Shown here piece after piece: positions 24,727 through 33,611 of a DNA stretch of 64,000 nucleotides (its first letter is position 1; the number at the start of each line of letters is the position of its first letter). The stretch lies in NCBI GenBank assembly GCA_015067025.1, contig SVNC01000008.1:62001-126000 (forward strand), in the 5' to 3' direction. Source of the DNA: Oscillospiraceae bacterium. Its GTDB lineage: Bacteria > Bacillota > Clostridia > Oscillospirales > Ruminococcaceae. The notes below the pieces were generated by a model. That model worked only from the letters and a program-made list of their open reading frames with translations. It had not been told where the DNA came from and did not search any database. The translations under genes and the position numbers were made by a program.

Positions 24727-24733
24727 TACAGAC

Positions 24734-24761
24734 GGGAGAGCTGCTATAGCTCTCCCTTTTT
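24734..24761 (+). terminator. Terminator of the surface-protein gene
   Basis: A 9-bp perfect stem, GGGAGAGCT (24734-24742) with AGCTCTCCC (24748-24756), and five T residues. Confidence 0.9.
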
Positions 24762-24833
24762 GTTATACAGAGTCTCTTGTTCTTTACTTTCGTGATTTAA
24801 TGTAATTTGTACTTTGGATAAAGGGGAAAGCAA

Positions 24834-25460
24834 ATGCAACTAAATATAAAAAACGGATTTTCAATAACTCAGGACGGATACATTAAATGTAAGTCATCTC
24901 GTTATACTTGCTACACAACTATAAATAATGAAGAATTTCATTTTTCGCCGGGACTTAATATTCTGAAGGGCGATATAGATGAAAGCTGGGGAATAAGTTA
25001 TCTTTTATCCATGTACAGCGAAAGACCAAAGGATTTCACGCTGGATTTCCCACCGGAAATTGTGGTAGAAGATAATAGGATTCCCTTAGGAGATATTTCC
25101 GAGTCTGTATGCTATGTTGATGGATGCTGTTACAGCCTGTTTAAAAGCAAAAAAACTGTGTTAAAGCTTATAAAAAAGGGTATAGCTTCAAGCAACAATA
25201 AAATGACTGCAGATGAAATTGTACAAACTTTTTCACTGGAACGGCTTGACAGACGGATACAATATTGCGGCAATGAAAAATGGCGTTCTATGTGTGCAGT
25301 AGGCTGTGCGTATGGGAAGGATATATTCTGCTTTCCATGGATAAGCAAGAAAATGGGAAAGTACTATCAGGGACACTTAAAGAAAGTGATAAGCGAGCTT
25401 TGTAAATTGGGAAAAATAATAATATTACCCACAAATTGCGATGAATCAGATTTTTTGTAA
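24834..25460 (+). CDS. Degenerate ABC-ATPase-like protein
   Basis: A 208-residue soluble protein laid out like an ABC ATPase but without its catalytic motifs. GLNILKGDIDESWGISYLLSM sits where GLNxxxGxNGxGKSTL is expected, without the Walker A lysine-serine. FSLERLDRRIQYCGNEKWRSMCAVGCAY replaces LSGGQxQRxxLARAL, and the sequence continues FCFPWISKKM...HLKKVISELCKLGKIIILPTN, where Walker B, D-loop and H-loop would lie. It may be a nucleotide-dead partner or a relic. AAAGGGGAAAG precedes the ATG. Two membrane proteins follow. The ABC relationship is my reading of motif order and needs profile comparison. Confidence 0.6.
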   Translation: MQLNIKNGFSITQDGYIKCKSSRYTCYTTINNEEFHFSPGLNILKGDIDESWGISYLLSMYSERPKDFTLDFPPEIVVEDNRIPLGDISESVCYVDGCCYSLFKSKKTVLKLIKKGIASSNNKMTADEIVQTFSLERLDRRIQYCGNEKWRSMCAVGCAYGKDIFCFPWISKKMGKYYQGHLKKVISELCKLGKIIILPTNCDESDFL

Positions 25461-25531
25461 ACTATATTAAGAAATTTTATTGCAACATTTTGATATACAA
25501 GTCACAAAGAATTACAAAAGGAGAACTATAT

Positions 25532-26104
25532 ATGGACTTTAGATTTTTGATATTTCTTGTTGTCCCGGCAGGTCTGATAGCTTATATGTATCTTGAAACA
25601 AAGGGAGGCAAAGTTATCCCTAAACGAAATAAGACGATATATATAGCGATAGCTGTTATCGTACCTATAGTTGTTGCGTGGTTAGTACTGCAGGAAACGG
25701 TTATAAATAATGTGATGTACGGCTTTAAAACTGAAGTTCTCGACGAGGTTTCCACTGTCGACTGGAGCAATGCCGAGCAACTTAAAAACTGGGGCTTTAA
25801 CGACGGTGACGGGGATGGCAGTTATACCATTATAGAAAAAAGCGGAAATAATTACGGATCGCATACTTATTTATACATTAAGGTATCAAAGGATGAAAAT
25901 ACAGCAGATTTAGAAAGCAAATATAAGGATATTCAGTACACCTCAAAGGGATATGCAACGTATGCAATAATGCCTGTAGAGGTGAGTCGGTTATATTTTA
26001 TCAGTATAGACGGAATGCTTATTGAAGCACACGAAAAATACAGTGTAGGTGTCGTTGATGGACCTTTTGAGAATTTCGTAAAAAAGCTGAAATACAAAAA
26101 ATAA
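25532..26104 (+). CDS. Membrane protein of unknown function, paralogue of the next gene
   Basis: A 190-residue protein with two N-terminal hydrophobic segments (about 3-20 and 32-52) and a soluble C-terminal domain of about 130 residues. The start at 25532 follows AAAAGGAGA; an upstream in-frame ATG at 25490 lacks a ribosome binding site. VDWSNAEQLKNWGF near residue 75 matches IDWNDGEMLRSNNF in the next protein, and both end with a IExxExY...FxKxxK pattern, so they are paralogues. No known family was recognised. Confidence 0.7.
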   Translation: MDFRFLIFLVVPAGLIAYMYLETKGGKVIPKRNKTIYIAIAVIVPIVVAWLVLQETVINNVMYGFKTEVLDEVSTVDWSNAEQLKNWGFNDGDGDGSYTIIEKSGNNYGSHTYLYIKVSKDENTADLESKYKDIQYTSKGYATYAIMPVEVSRLYFISIDGMLIEAHEKYSVGVVDGPFENFVKKLKYKK

Positions 26105-26129
26105 AGAGAATTTACAGAGGTGATAATTT

Positions 26130-26705
26130 ATGCCGACTTTTGTTATCTATATTATAATCATCCTTTTTATAATTGGTATGGTAATAGCTATTGTTAAAAA
26201 CAATAAAAAGGCTGTTTTCGGTGTGGCTATGGCGTTTTGTGTTGCTAATTTAGTATTCACTCCTATCTGGAAGTTTACGTCTCCTGATTCGCTTTACACC
26301 AAAGCACGATTTGACGAAGAGCTTATTCCCTGCGTTAAAGCGATTGACTGGAATGATGGCGAAATGCTAAGGTCAAATAACTTTATTTGTGCTGAAAATA
26401 CTGATACGTATACGTATTATTCGGATATGGAATATAGCTTTGTAAGAGACGCCAATTTATCTATAGACGTGTACCCTGATAAAGGCGAACAGAAATTTAT
26501 TTTTTCCAAGGATGACGTTTACTATGTGCATTATTATCAGGTTTCGGAAGAAAGCGGTCAGAAACGCATAAGATCCGACTATGTTTTTAAGGTGGAGGAT
26601 ACTATCATAGAGGTCAGCGAATCCTATGATATCAGAATGGAAACAGACGTCTTAAAGAATTTCCTGAAGAATATGAAAGGTACAGAGATCGGAGAAAACA
26701 GTTGA
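26130..26705 (+). CDS. Membrane protein of unknown function, paralogue of the preceding gene
   Basis: A 191-residue protein with two N-terminal transmembrane segments (about 3-22 and 28-47) and an extracytoplasmic-like C-terminal domain, aligned with the 25532-26104 product by the IDW...LRSNNF motif and the terminal VSESY...LKNFLKNMK stretch. CAGAGGTGATAA precedes the ATG, 25 bp after the previous stop, so the two are co-transcribed with the ABC-like protein. Confidence 0.7.
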   Translation: MPTFVIYIIIILFIIGMVIAIVKNNKKAVFGVAMAFCVANLVFTPIWKFTSPDSLYTKARFDEELIPCVKAIDWNDGEMLRSNNFICAENTDTYTYYSDMEYSFVRDANLSIDVYPDKGEQKFIFSKDDVYYVHYYQVSEESGQKRIRSDYVFKVEDTIIEVSESYDIRMETDVLKNFLKNMKGTEIGENS

Positions 26706-27035
26706 TACAGGCAAAACGGCGATCGTGTCAGAATACAGACCGCATAAACTAAATAACGTAGGTGCTTGAATTTTAACTGTTATGTCGGTAATTAGTCCGG
26801 TTCTTTTTGGATATTTGTTGCACGATTTTAATATCGCAGATGTTTTGTTGCTGATTGTTGCGGTGATCTGCAATGTTTTGCGATAATATGATCATACTGC
26901 CCGAAAAATTTACCGATAAGGAGAATGTCGTAAAAGCACAGATCGTAAATCACATACCAAATGCGATAGATAAGTATATGTGATTTTTGTTTTACAGCAC
27001 AATAGAATTTTATTGAACTACCGAAAGGACAAAGA
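26706..27035. pseudogene. 330-bp region with probable gene remnants
   Basis: No intact gene of normal size. Two short protein-like frames remain: 26782-26886 (34 residues, SVISPVLFGYLLHDFN..., one hydrophobic helix, with open frame before it interrupted by a stop at about 26767) and 26888-26983 (31 residues, MIILPEKFTDKENVVKAQIV...). They begin and end without convincing ribosome binding sites and look like C-terminal leftovers of decayed genes. The GH44 ribosome binding site, GAAAGGAC, is at the right end. Confidence 0.35.
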
Positions 27036-28808
27036 ATGAAAAAATCAAGGATAGCCGCTGTATTGATGGCGGTGATAACAGGTGTAACTATGACTAATAC
27101 AGCCTATGCTGAAACACAAGCAGTAGATATTACAGTCTCTCCGTCACAGGAGCATAAGTCGATATCTCCCTATATTTACGGGGTGAATACAGGCGTTGAT
27201 CTGAATAAGGTTTCTGCAGAGTCAATACGTCTTGGCGGCAACAGACTTTCTGCGTACAACTGGGAAAATAACGTTTCAAATGCAGGTTCTGACTGGCATC
27301 ATAATTCTGATATGTATCTTGTAAACGACGTGGACGAGGATATAAAGAATTTGCCCGGTTCTCCTGCATTGCAGTTATCCCGTGATGCGGATGATCACGA
27401 TATCCCGTATACCTTGCTCACGTTACAGATGCTTGGCTATACCTCTTCAGATAAAAAGGGAACTGTAAAGGAAGATAAAGCAGCTCCCTCTGAATTCTGG
27501 GATAAGGTAGTAAACCGCAAGGGCAGTGAATTTACTTTGACACCCGATACAAAAGACGGATACGTTTATATGGATGAATACATAAATTACCTTATAAACA
27601 CTCTTGGTGATTCCTCAAGCGAAACGGGTATAAAAGCCTATGCTCTTGATAACGAGCCTGCTTTATGGCATCATACCCATAGCCGTGTTCAGAGTCAGCA
27701 GTTGACCTGTGCCGAACTTATAGAGAAATCCGTCGACCTTGCAAAAACGATAAAGGAAATGGATAGCGGTGCAGAGGTGTTCGGTCCATCACTTTTCGGA
27801 TATTCTGCGTTCGATAATTTTGCAGGAGCATCTGACTGGATGGAGCTTCGAAGACAAAATCTCTACCGTAGCTTCATGGATTATTATCTTGATGAGATGA
27901 GTAAGGCGGAAAAGGAATGCGGAACTCGTCTGCTTGACGTGTTTGATATCCATTTTTATACTGAACAGAAGGGTGCTTGCGGTGAGCGTTCCTGCAACCA
28001 CTATGATAATGACGAATGCATTCAGGCAAGACTTGACAGCGTGCGTTCCCTTTACGAAAAGGGATATCGGGAAAATAGCTGGATAGCCGATATGGGGGCA
28101 AGATTATTCCCACTTCTGCCGACCATTGAAAAGTCGATAAATACCTATTATCCGGGCACAAAGCTTGCTTTTTCAGAATATAACTTCGGTGGTGGCGACC
28201 ACATTTCAGGAGCGGTTGTACAGGCGGATATGCTGGGTGTATTTGCTGAATACGGAGTTTATTTTGCAAGTATATGGTCCTTTGATAAAAACGAATATCA
28301 GCTTTCAGCCATCAATATGTTCACAAATTACGATGGTGCAGGAAACGGCTTTGGAGATACACTTGTAAAGAGTGAATACGAAAGCGAGAATATTTCAGTA
28401 TATTCCTCAATTGATAAAGATGACGAAAACAAGGTAAAGGTGATGGTGATAAATCGCTCAATTCACGATGAAACACCCGTCAACATTACCCTTTCCTCTG
28501 ATAAGAAATATATTGGTGCAGATGTTTATTCTCTGTATGGCGATAGTCCCGAAATAAAGCAGCTACAGAAGGTCGATGCGATTACAGACAATGCCTTTGC
28601 CTATACACTTCCTGCACTTTCGGTAACGGAATTTATCATAAATACCGCAGAAGCTACCAATGTGACCGTGCAGGAAAGTAATACAGACCTACAAAGCGGC
28701 AACGTGAATATTCCTCTTATAGCAGGAATAGGAGCAGGAGCTTTAGCTCTTATCGGAGGAGCTGTTGCATTACTTTGCTATTTAAGAAAAAGAAAAAATA
28801 CAAAATAA
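27036..28808 (+). CDS. GH44 endoglucanase/xyloglucanase, membrane-anchored
   Basis: A 590-residue secreted enzyme with a signal peptide (about 1-26, ending AYAE), a GH44 catalytic domain (SPYIYGVN at about 45, RLGGNRLSAYNWENN at about 67, to about 455), a beta-sandwich tail, and a C-terminal transmembrane helix (about 558-582) with a basic RKRKNTK end. The acid/base Glu207 is in DNEPALWHHTH and the nucleophile Glu381 in SEYNFGG. GH44 enzymes cut beta-1,4-glucan and often xyloglucan. No CBM or dockerin is visible. The anchoring matches that of the surface protein at 20872 and suggests hydrolysis at the cell surface. Confidence 0.93.
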   Translation: MKKSRIAAVLMAVITGVTMTNTAYAETQAVDITVSPSQEHKSISPYIYGVNTGVDLNKVSAESIRLGGNRLSAYNWENNVSNAGSDWHHNSDMYLVNDVDEDIKNLPGSPALQLSRDADDHDIPYTLLTLQMLGYTSSDKKGTVKEDKAAPSEFWDKVVNRKGSEFTLTPDTKDGYVYMDEYINYLINTLGDSSSETGIKAYALDNEPALWHHTHSRVQSQQLTCAELIEKSVDLAKTIKEMDSGAEVFGPSLFGYSAFDNFAGASDWMELRRQNLYRSFMDYYLDEMSKAEKECGTRLLDVFDIHFYTEQKGACGERSCNHYDNDECIQARLDSVRSLYEKGYRENSWIADMGARLFPLLPTIEKSINTYYPGTKLAFSEYNFGGGDHISGAVVQADMLGVFAEYGVYFASIWSFDKNEYQLSAINMFTNYDGAGNGFGDTLVKSEYESENISVYSSIDKDDENKVKVMVINRSIHDETPVNITLSSDKKYIGADVYSLYGDSPEIKQLQKVDAITDNAFAYTLPALSVTEFIINTAEATNVTVQESNTDLQSGNVNIPLIAGIGAGALALIGGAVALLCYLRKRKNTK

Positions 28809-28833
28809 GCAAATTTGATTATGCAAATAAAAT

Positions 28834-28866
28834 AAGCCGTACGTGTCAGGTACGGCTTTTATTCTG
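28834..28866. terminator. Bidirectional terminator between convergent genes
   Basis: AAGCCGTAC (28834-28842) pairs with GTACGGCTT (28850-28858), followed by TTATT and preceded by an A-rich stretch. It serves the GH44 gene and the minus-strand esterase. Confidence 0.8.
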
Positions 28867-28872
28867 TTCAAT

Positions 28873-29763
28873 TCAGATATACTTTTTGAAAAATTCACAT
28901 TCTTCATCATTGCAGATCTTCGCTTCTTCAAGCTTACAATCCACGTGGAAAACGTGTCCGATCTCAGGACGGTTCTTGTCACCGTAAATCTTTATTTCTG
29001 ACGGAACTCCCAGCTTTGTCAGATACTTATGCATAGGTTCTGCACAGTCGTGCAGAAAATCACATTCGGTAGTCATAATAAACGCAGGAGGGAACTTGCC
29101 GTTCATATACTTGATGGTATCTATTCTTTCGAGAAGCTCCTCATCTGGCGTCTTATCGGTACAGTCTATATATTCGAGGAATACTTCGTCCTCTCTTTTA
29201 AGTGCCATCGCACGTCCGTCGTAAGTGCCGCAGTTAAGTCCTACAGCTTTAACTTTAACTTTTGCAACTTCAAAATCAAAAAGCTTCGCGAAATCAGGAT
29301 TTGTGAGAATGGTTGCAAAATGGCTTACAAGCTGACCGCCTGCGGAGTCTCCCACAAGGATAAGTCTGTTCTTGTCGGCGAAGTATTCTTCTCCGTGATC
29401 TTCTATAAACTTAAGAGCGTTATTGATATCGTAAACAGCACCGGGAAAACGTGTTTCAGGTGCAAGGCGATAGTTGATATTTACTACGGTAAAGCCTCTC
29501 TCAGCAAGTCGCATACAGTAGAACTGATACACTTCTTTGTTGCCGTAAACCCAGCCGCCGCCGTGAATATTCACAATGGTCGGTCTTATGCCTTTTGTGT
29601 TCTTTAAAACGTATATATCGAGCAGGTTATCCTTCCCGTAAGACCCGTAGGAAATATCGTCAAACCGCATGATATCGTCGGGCGTAGTAAGACCTGCGTC
29701 ACGTTTTGCGTCACCGATAGCCCAGTTTGTTCGTAAGTCTTGTACAAGCTTGCTGATTTTCAT
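28873..29763 (-). CDS. Alpha/beta-hydrolase, hormone-sensitive-lipase type esterase
   Basis: A 296-residue cytoplasmic hydrolase. HGGGWVYG near residue 80 is the oxyanion-hole motif of the HSL (fold-3) family, GDSAGG holds the nucleophilic serine (about 147), ECDFLHD the acid and GHVFHVD the histidine near the C-terminus. It would cleave short acyl esters; in this genomic setting acetylated sugars are possible but not shown. The start at 29763 follows ACGGAGGTAAT; a longer in-frame reading overlaps the upstream gene and lacks a ribosome binding site. It is last in an operon with 29808-30958. Confidence 0.85.
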   Translation of the reverse strand: MKISKLVQDLRTNWAIGDAKRDAGLTTPDDIMRFDDISYGSYGKDNLLDIYVLKNTKGIRPTIVNIHGGGWVYGNKEVYQFYCMRLAERGFTVVNINYRLAPETRFPGAVYDINNALKFIEDHGEEYFADKNRLILVGDSAGGQLVSHFATILTNPDFAKLFDFEVAKVKVKAVGLNCGTYDGRAMALKREDEVFLEYIDCTDKTPDEELLERIDTIKYMNGKFPPAFIMTTECDFLHDCAEPMHKYLTKLGVPSEIKIYGDKNRPEIGHVFHVDCKLEEAKICNDEECEFFKKYI

Positions 29764-29807
29764 ATTATTACCTCCGTATTGGTGAAAAAACGGGGACGAG
29801 TGATAGT

Positions 29808-30350
29808 TCAGCCCGAATAAGTATCTGATGACCAGGAATACCAATTGTCACAGAATGGATTCTTTTGCTTTTTGTCGATGTGAAGTTCTGAGCTTACGCT
29901 ATAGCTTTCATCAATATACACAAGATAATAGCATCTTATATCAGGACTGTCAATGCCGTCTTTCTTTTTAAGCTTTTCCTTCTTCGCCTGAAGATATAGT
30001 AAAACGTTGCCGTTTTCATCATAGTCTGCATTAACAGAGGTAAACACCGGATAATCGCTGTCCTTCTGATATTGCTTCTGCAGACTTTCGAGAATAGCTT
30101 TTGCTTCCTTTTGCAAGGCTTCGGGCAAATCATTTTCATCAGCTTTTTCTGATACGATTCCATCGCCCTGAAGCTCCTTGAAATAACCCACTAACATCTC
30201 AAAGTCTTCCTTATTTGAATAAAAACAATTTTCAACGTATCTGTACGGAGCATAATAATATGCTGTTAAAAATAAGGCTGATGATATAATGATAAGTAAC
30301 GGCACTATAATTATGATGGCGATTGTGATTCTTTTTTGTTTTATACTCAT
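29808..30350 (-). CDS. Single-pass membrane protein of unknown function
   Basis: A 180-residue protein with a basic N-terminus, one transmembrane helix (about 9-31, ITIAIIIIVPLLIIISSALF) and an extracytoplasmic domain rich in Tyr, Asp and Lys, including a helical stretch (about 75-95) and probable beta strands after it. A GAGGGATG ribosome binding site overlaps the stop of the preceding cyclase gene, so the two are coupled. I do not recognise the family. Confidence 0.65.
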   Translation of the reverse strand: MSIKQKRITIAIIIIVPLLIIISSALFLTAYYYAPYRYVENCFYSNKEDFEMLVGYFKELQGDGIVSEKADENDLPEALQKEAKAILESLQKQYQKDSDYPVFTSVNADYDENGNVLLYLQAKKEKLKKKDGIDSPDIRCYYLVYIDESYSVSSELHIDKKQKNPFCDNWYSWSSDTYSG

Positions 30351-30358
30351 TTATTAAT

Positions 30359-30958
30359 TCATCCCTCACTATCTATCAGTACAGCCCTGCAGGGCGAACC
30401 ATCCGAGCTTGATAAATTAAGCGGTGCGGCATTTAAAAAGTAAACGCCTTCGGATACTTTTGATAAACGAATTCCTTCCAGTAAGACAACGTCGGCACCT
30501 AAAAGTATAAGATGTACTTCCATCGGTGCGTTTTGCGGTCCGACTGTCTGAGGCTCATTTCCTATCAGCAGAATATCACAAGCCGCAAATACCCTTGCCG
30601 CCTCTGCCGATACCTCTATATCGCCCTTTATCAGAATTCTCCTTGCAGCTTCAGAATTCTGTGCTTTGGCTTTTCTGATTATTTCTTCGGCATCGCTTGA
30701 TGTGACAACACCGTTATGCTCCGCCACGTAAGCCATTCCTACAAACGCCTCTAAAGATATCTTATCCACGGTTTTTCCGTCTTTTATAAAATGAAAGGGA
30801 GCGTCTATATGGGTGCCGTTATGCGCACACATACTGAAGGTTGTCAGGTTATATAATGCACCTTCTTCTATTGAGCTGACCAGCTTTTTTTCAGGGACAG
30901 GATCTCCCGAAAACACCTGACAACTGAAAACTTCCTGGGAAATATCGTATATTTTCAT
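30359..30958 (-). CDS. Cyclase/kynurenine formamidase family protein
   Basis: A 199-residue metal-dependent hydrolase of the cyclase family (KynB-like). YDISQEVF at the N-terminus, FSGDP and the metal-binding HNGTHIDAPFHF at about residues 46-57 are diagnostic. The family includes arylformamidases acting on N-formylkynurenine and related amide hydrolases; the actual substrate cannot be deduced. GGAGAATCAGG precedes the ATG. It is the first gene of a three-gene minus-strand operon. Confidence 0.85.
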   Translation of the reverse strand: MKIYDISQEVFSCQVFSGDPVPEKKLVSSIEEGALYNLTTFSMCAHNGTHIDAPFHFIKDGKTVDKISLEAFVGMAYVAEHNGVVTSSDAEEIIRKAKAQNSEAARRILIKGDIEVSAEAARVFAACDILLIGNEPQTVGPQNAPMEVHLILLGADVVLLEGIRLSKVSEGVYFLNAAPLNLSSSDGSPCRAVLIDSEG

Positions 30959-30993
30959 AGCCTGATTCTCCGTTCCGGAATTTTATTAAGCTT

Positions 30994-31022
30994 ATCATAT
31001 CATAAAATCATACGTATTTCAA
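30994..31022 (-). promoter_or_regulatory. Promoter of the cyclase operon
   Basis: On the minus strand TTGAAA (31022-31017), a 17-bp spacer and TATGAT (30999-30994), 36 bp before the start. Confidence 0.65.
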
Positions 31023-31053
31023 GTATAAATCCAATTTGAAGAATTGAAATTTG

Positions 31054-31650
31054 TTATATAAGACACCAAATGAACAATGGTATGTAGCAACTTAATAAAA
31101 CAAGTCTTTGCCAAAGCCCACCATATCTCAAAACACTATTTGCGAACTTTTCTTTCTCCCCCATAATGAAAAAGCAGAAGAATACAAAGGCAAATACGAA
31201 GAAGACAATCGATACTGTTCCTAAAAGCATTTGTGAGCTTTGATATTGGTGTATTGCCATAAGCAACGGTACTACGAGCAATGTTATAAATCCAATTGCC
31301 GATGTACTACCATGGATTTTGGTCAATACATCTTCATCATACCTGTTCTCATTCAACGGACATAGCCCCGATATGATTTCACAGCCGATGCCGTATATTG
31401 CAAGCAATACCCACGTTGCTATCATCAAGCCATTGCTATTTTCCTTATATATCTCAAAGGGTGCGATGCAAAAAACAATTCCGGATATGATACACCACAC
31501 ATTATATATCCATTTTACAGGACTTTGCCTTGATCCAAGTACCGAAAGTGCCATTTCTTTATGCTTATAGTTTGGATAAAAACGTGCAAGTATCAATGGC
31601 AGCAGATGATCTGCCACCAAAATAATGATCCATAATTTCATGTATTTCAC
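31054..31650 (-). CDS. DUF998-like integral membrane protein
   Basis: A 198-residue protein with about six transmembrane segments and short loops. The spacing of the helices, the CPLNENRYDEDVLTKIHGSTSAIGF loop and the final Trp-rich segment suggest DUF998, a family without known function. GAGGTGAAATAC precedes the ATG. It lies 34 bp after the 31685-32815 gene and is probably co-transcribed. Confidence 0.65.
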   Translation of the reverse strand: MKYMKLWIIILVADHLLPLILARFYPNYKHKEMALSVLGSRQSPVKWIYNVWCIISGIVFCIAPFEIYKENSNGLMIATWVLLAIYGIGCEIISGLCPLNENRYDEDVLTKIHGSTSAIGFITLLVVPLLMAIHQYQSSQMLLGTVSIVFFVFAFVFFCFFIMGEKEKFANSVLRYGGLWQRLVLLSCYIPLFIWCLI

Positions 31651-31684
31651 CTCGTCAAATTCTTACTTCCCGTTACGATTACAA

Positions 31685-32815
31685 TCATTCCTCTTGCTCT
31701 GCCGCACGCTTCCAGTAGTCAGATATCATTTTAATTATGCTTAAAGCCTGCTCCTTGTAATTATCGCCTATCGGCTCGAAATCTGAAAAGGTGTGACCTG
31801 TTTCATTATCCGAAATCATATCCTTGTTATATCCGCCTGCAACACCTATCATAAACCCACGATCCTGAAGCTTTGGGGCTGTGGAGGTGTACTTGAATAT
31901 GTAATACAGATACTCATTGTGAATAAGCGTATCTACAAATTCTAATTTGTCTAAAGTATCTCCGCATTCGCTCGGATGAGAAAGCCAGTTTCTCATTTCC
32001 GAATAAGCAATTTTTTCCTGCGTAATGCCGCTTCCGTTTAATAAATCCATTCTGCCGATAGAAGAAAGAATTCTTAAAAGTCTGCTTGCGTCAAAATCTA
32101 CTAATCTGTTTACAGCTTCTGCCGATACGGGCATATTATTAAGAGCCATAGCTTTAACAAGGAATAATTCGCTTTCCGCATCTAACTGAAGCTGGGATAT
32201 TTTTCTTAAAATTTCTAAAATTTCATCGTTATTAAGACGTGCCGCCATATCCAATGTAATTGAAAGAGCAGATATTACTTCATCGTTATCGCAACCGTTT
32301 CCTGAAACGTAGTTATGTAAAAGCTCCAGTCGTTTCTGTACACCACTGATAATTCGCTGTTTTTCTTCAGGTCGTGCAAGAGTCAGCTCAGGATCGTGAT
32401 TAAGAATAATAAGAGCCACACAGTCGCCTATACCGTTATAGCATGAGGAGAAGACCTCCGCTAAAGTATGATATATGTATTCAAGCTTTGCCTTGAATAA
32501 CGGCAGGCTTTCAAGACCTGTCACGTAAGGAATATCCATACAGGTGAATTCAAAAAGCATACAAAAGATCATAGTTTTGATTTTCTGTTCGCTCTTGTAT
32601 AAGCTTTCGATAGCAAGCGGTACGTTATCCATACAAAGTTCACTATAGCCTTCTGAAAGCTCATCTATAAAGCTGTCAATTTTATCAGTATCGACCTGCC
32701 AGTTTTTTATAGCCTCATCCATAGCCGACTGATTGTCATTGCTAAGGATAATATCCTTTAACGTCTGAAAATCGGATTTTTGTGTCTGCTTCCCATTCTT
32801 TTTGTTGAATAACAT
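31685..32815 (-). CDS. Helical protein of unknown function (376 aa)
   Basis: A soluble, almost entirely helical protein with no signal peptide, acidic overall. Repeated helix pairs in the middle (about 160-260) give it a HEAT-like look, although no clear repeat unit could be aligned. The C-terminal ~80 residues contain a Gly-rich turn (GFMIGVAGGYNKDM). TAAGGAGGATGATATACT gives an excellent ribosome binding site. Its neighbour is a DUF998-like membrane protein. I recognise no family. Confidence 0.6.
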   Translation of the reverse strand: MLFNKKNGKQTQKSDFQTLKDIILSNDNQSAMDEAIKNWQVDTDKIDSFIDELSEGYSELCMDNVPLAIESLYKSEQKIKTMIFCMLFEFTCMDIPYVTGLESLPLFKAKLEYIYHTLAEVFSSCYNGIGDCVALIILNHDPELTLARPEEKQRIISGVQKRLELLHNYVSGNGCDNDEVISALSITLDMAARLNNDEILEILRKISQLQLDAESELFLVKAMALNNMPVSAEAVNRLVDFDASRLLRILSSIGRMDLLNGSGITQEKIAYSEMRNWLSHPSECGDTLDKLEFVDTLIHNEYLYYIFKYTSTAPKLQDRGFMIGVAGGYNKDMISDNETGHTFSDFEPIGDNYKEQALSIIKMISDYWKRAAEQEE

Positions 32816-32879
32816 AGTATATCATCCTCCTTAAGTACTATTTCTGAAAATTGAAATTTTTCCGATAATTCATAACAAT

Positions 32880-32908
32880 ATTTTACACCTTTTCTATTGT
32901 ATCGTCAA
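32880..32908 (-). promoter_or_regulatory. Promoter of the 376-aa gene and DUF998 gene
   Basis: On the minus strand TTGACG (32908-32903), a 17-bp spacer and TAAAAT (32885-32880). Confidence 0.7.
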
Positions 32909-32948
32909 CAGATTTCGATTAATTTGTAATCTGCACTTATATGATAAA

Positions 32949-32976
32949 AGCAGGGCTAACCAACGGTCAGCCCTGT
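32949..32976 (-). terminator. Terminator of the TetR operon
   Basis: Read on the minus strand, CAGGGCT and AGCCCTG form a stem around a short loop, followed by CTTTTATC; it lies about 50 bp beyond the stop at 33024. Confidence 0.65.
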
Positions 32977-33023
32977 GTTTCAGTTATTGATTTTGTTTAG
33001 TGAACCTGAATTGCCACTTTGTA

Positions 33024-33611
33024 TCATTTATCCAAAGTTTTAAATAAGAACTTTTTCTTTTTTACAAGGTTTAGTCCAAGTAAGAATACGATAATGCAAA
33101 CGCCTGCACCGGTGAGTGCGTTCATTATAAGGATGCCATCTTGAGTCATTCCCTCGAATGAAACAAGCATAGAACGCTGTAGTGAGAAGATTGAAACAAA
33201 GGCGTCCGCAAAAGATATATTCCGCAGAGTTACTGTTTTTGGTGACTTGCTATGTCTTGATTTTATCAGCTTGATAGTTGCCAGTGTGATTTTTGTAAAG
33301 GCGTAGGTTGCAATCGCTATCATTACAATCATATGGAACTTCTGCCCTCTGTCACGAACAAGCGACAGAATTACTGTTCCGACAAGAGGCAATGACAATG
33401 CTATCAGCATCCATCCTGTGATTCGGGTGAGAATATGTTCTCTCTTCTTAACACATATAACCACAAAGCGTACAGTACCTAAAATGAAGTAATATATCCC
33501 CAGAGTAAACAGCCACCACGAAAATGTTATCACGCCCATAACTATGTGATATGCACTGAATATGAGGTTGAATGCCAAACTAGCGAAAGCTATTTTAGGT
33601 ATTTTGTTCAT
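33024..33611 (-). CDS. Integral membrane protein of unknown function
   Basis: A 195-residue protein with about five or six transmembrane helices and a basic C-terminus (KKKKFLFK). It overlaps the end of the TetR gene by 17 bp. The ATG at 33611 has AGGTGA upstream inside the TetR coding sequence; an in-frame GTG at 33626 is an alternative. The family is not recognised. As last gene of a TetR-controlled operon it may be a transporter-like or resistance function, but this is only context. Confidence 0.65.
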   Translation of the reverse strand: MNKIPKIAFASLAFNLIFSAYHIVMGVITFSWWLFTLGIYYFILGTVRFVVICVKKREHILTRITGWMLIALSLPLVGTVILSLVRDRGQKFHMIVMIAIATYAFTKITLATIKLIKSRHSKSPKTVTLRNISFADAFVSIFSLQRSMLVSFEGMTQDGILIMNALTGAGVCIIVFLLGLNLVKKKKFLFKTLDK

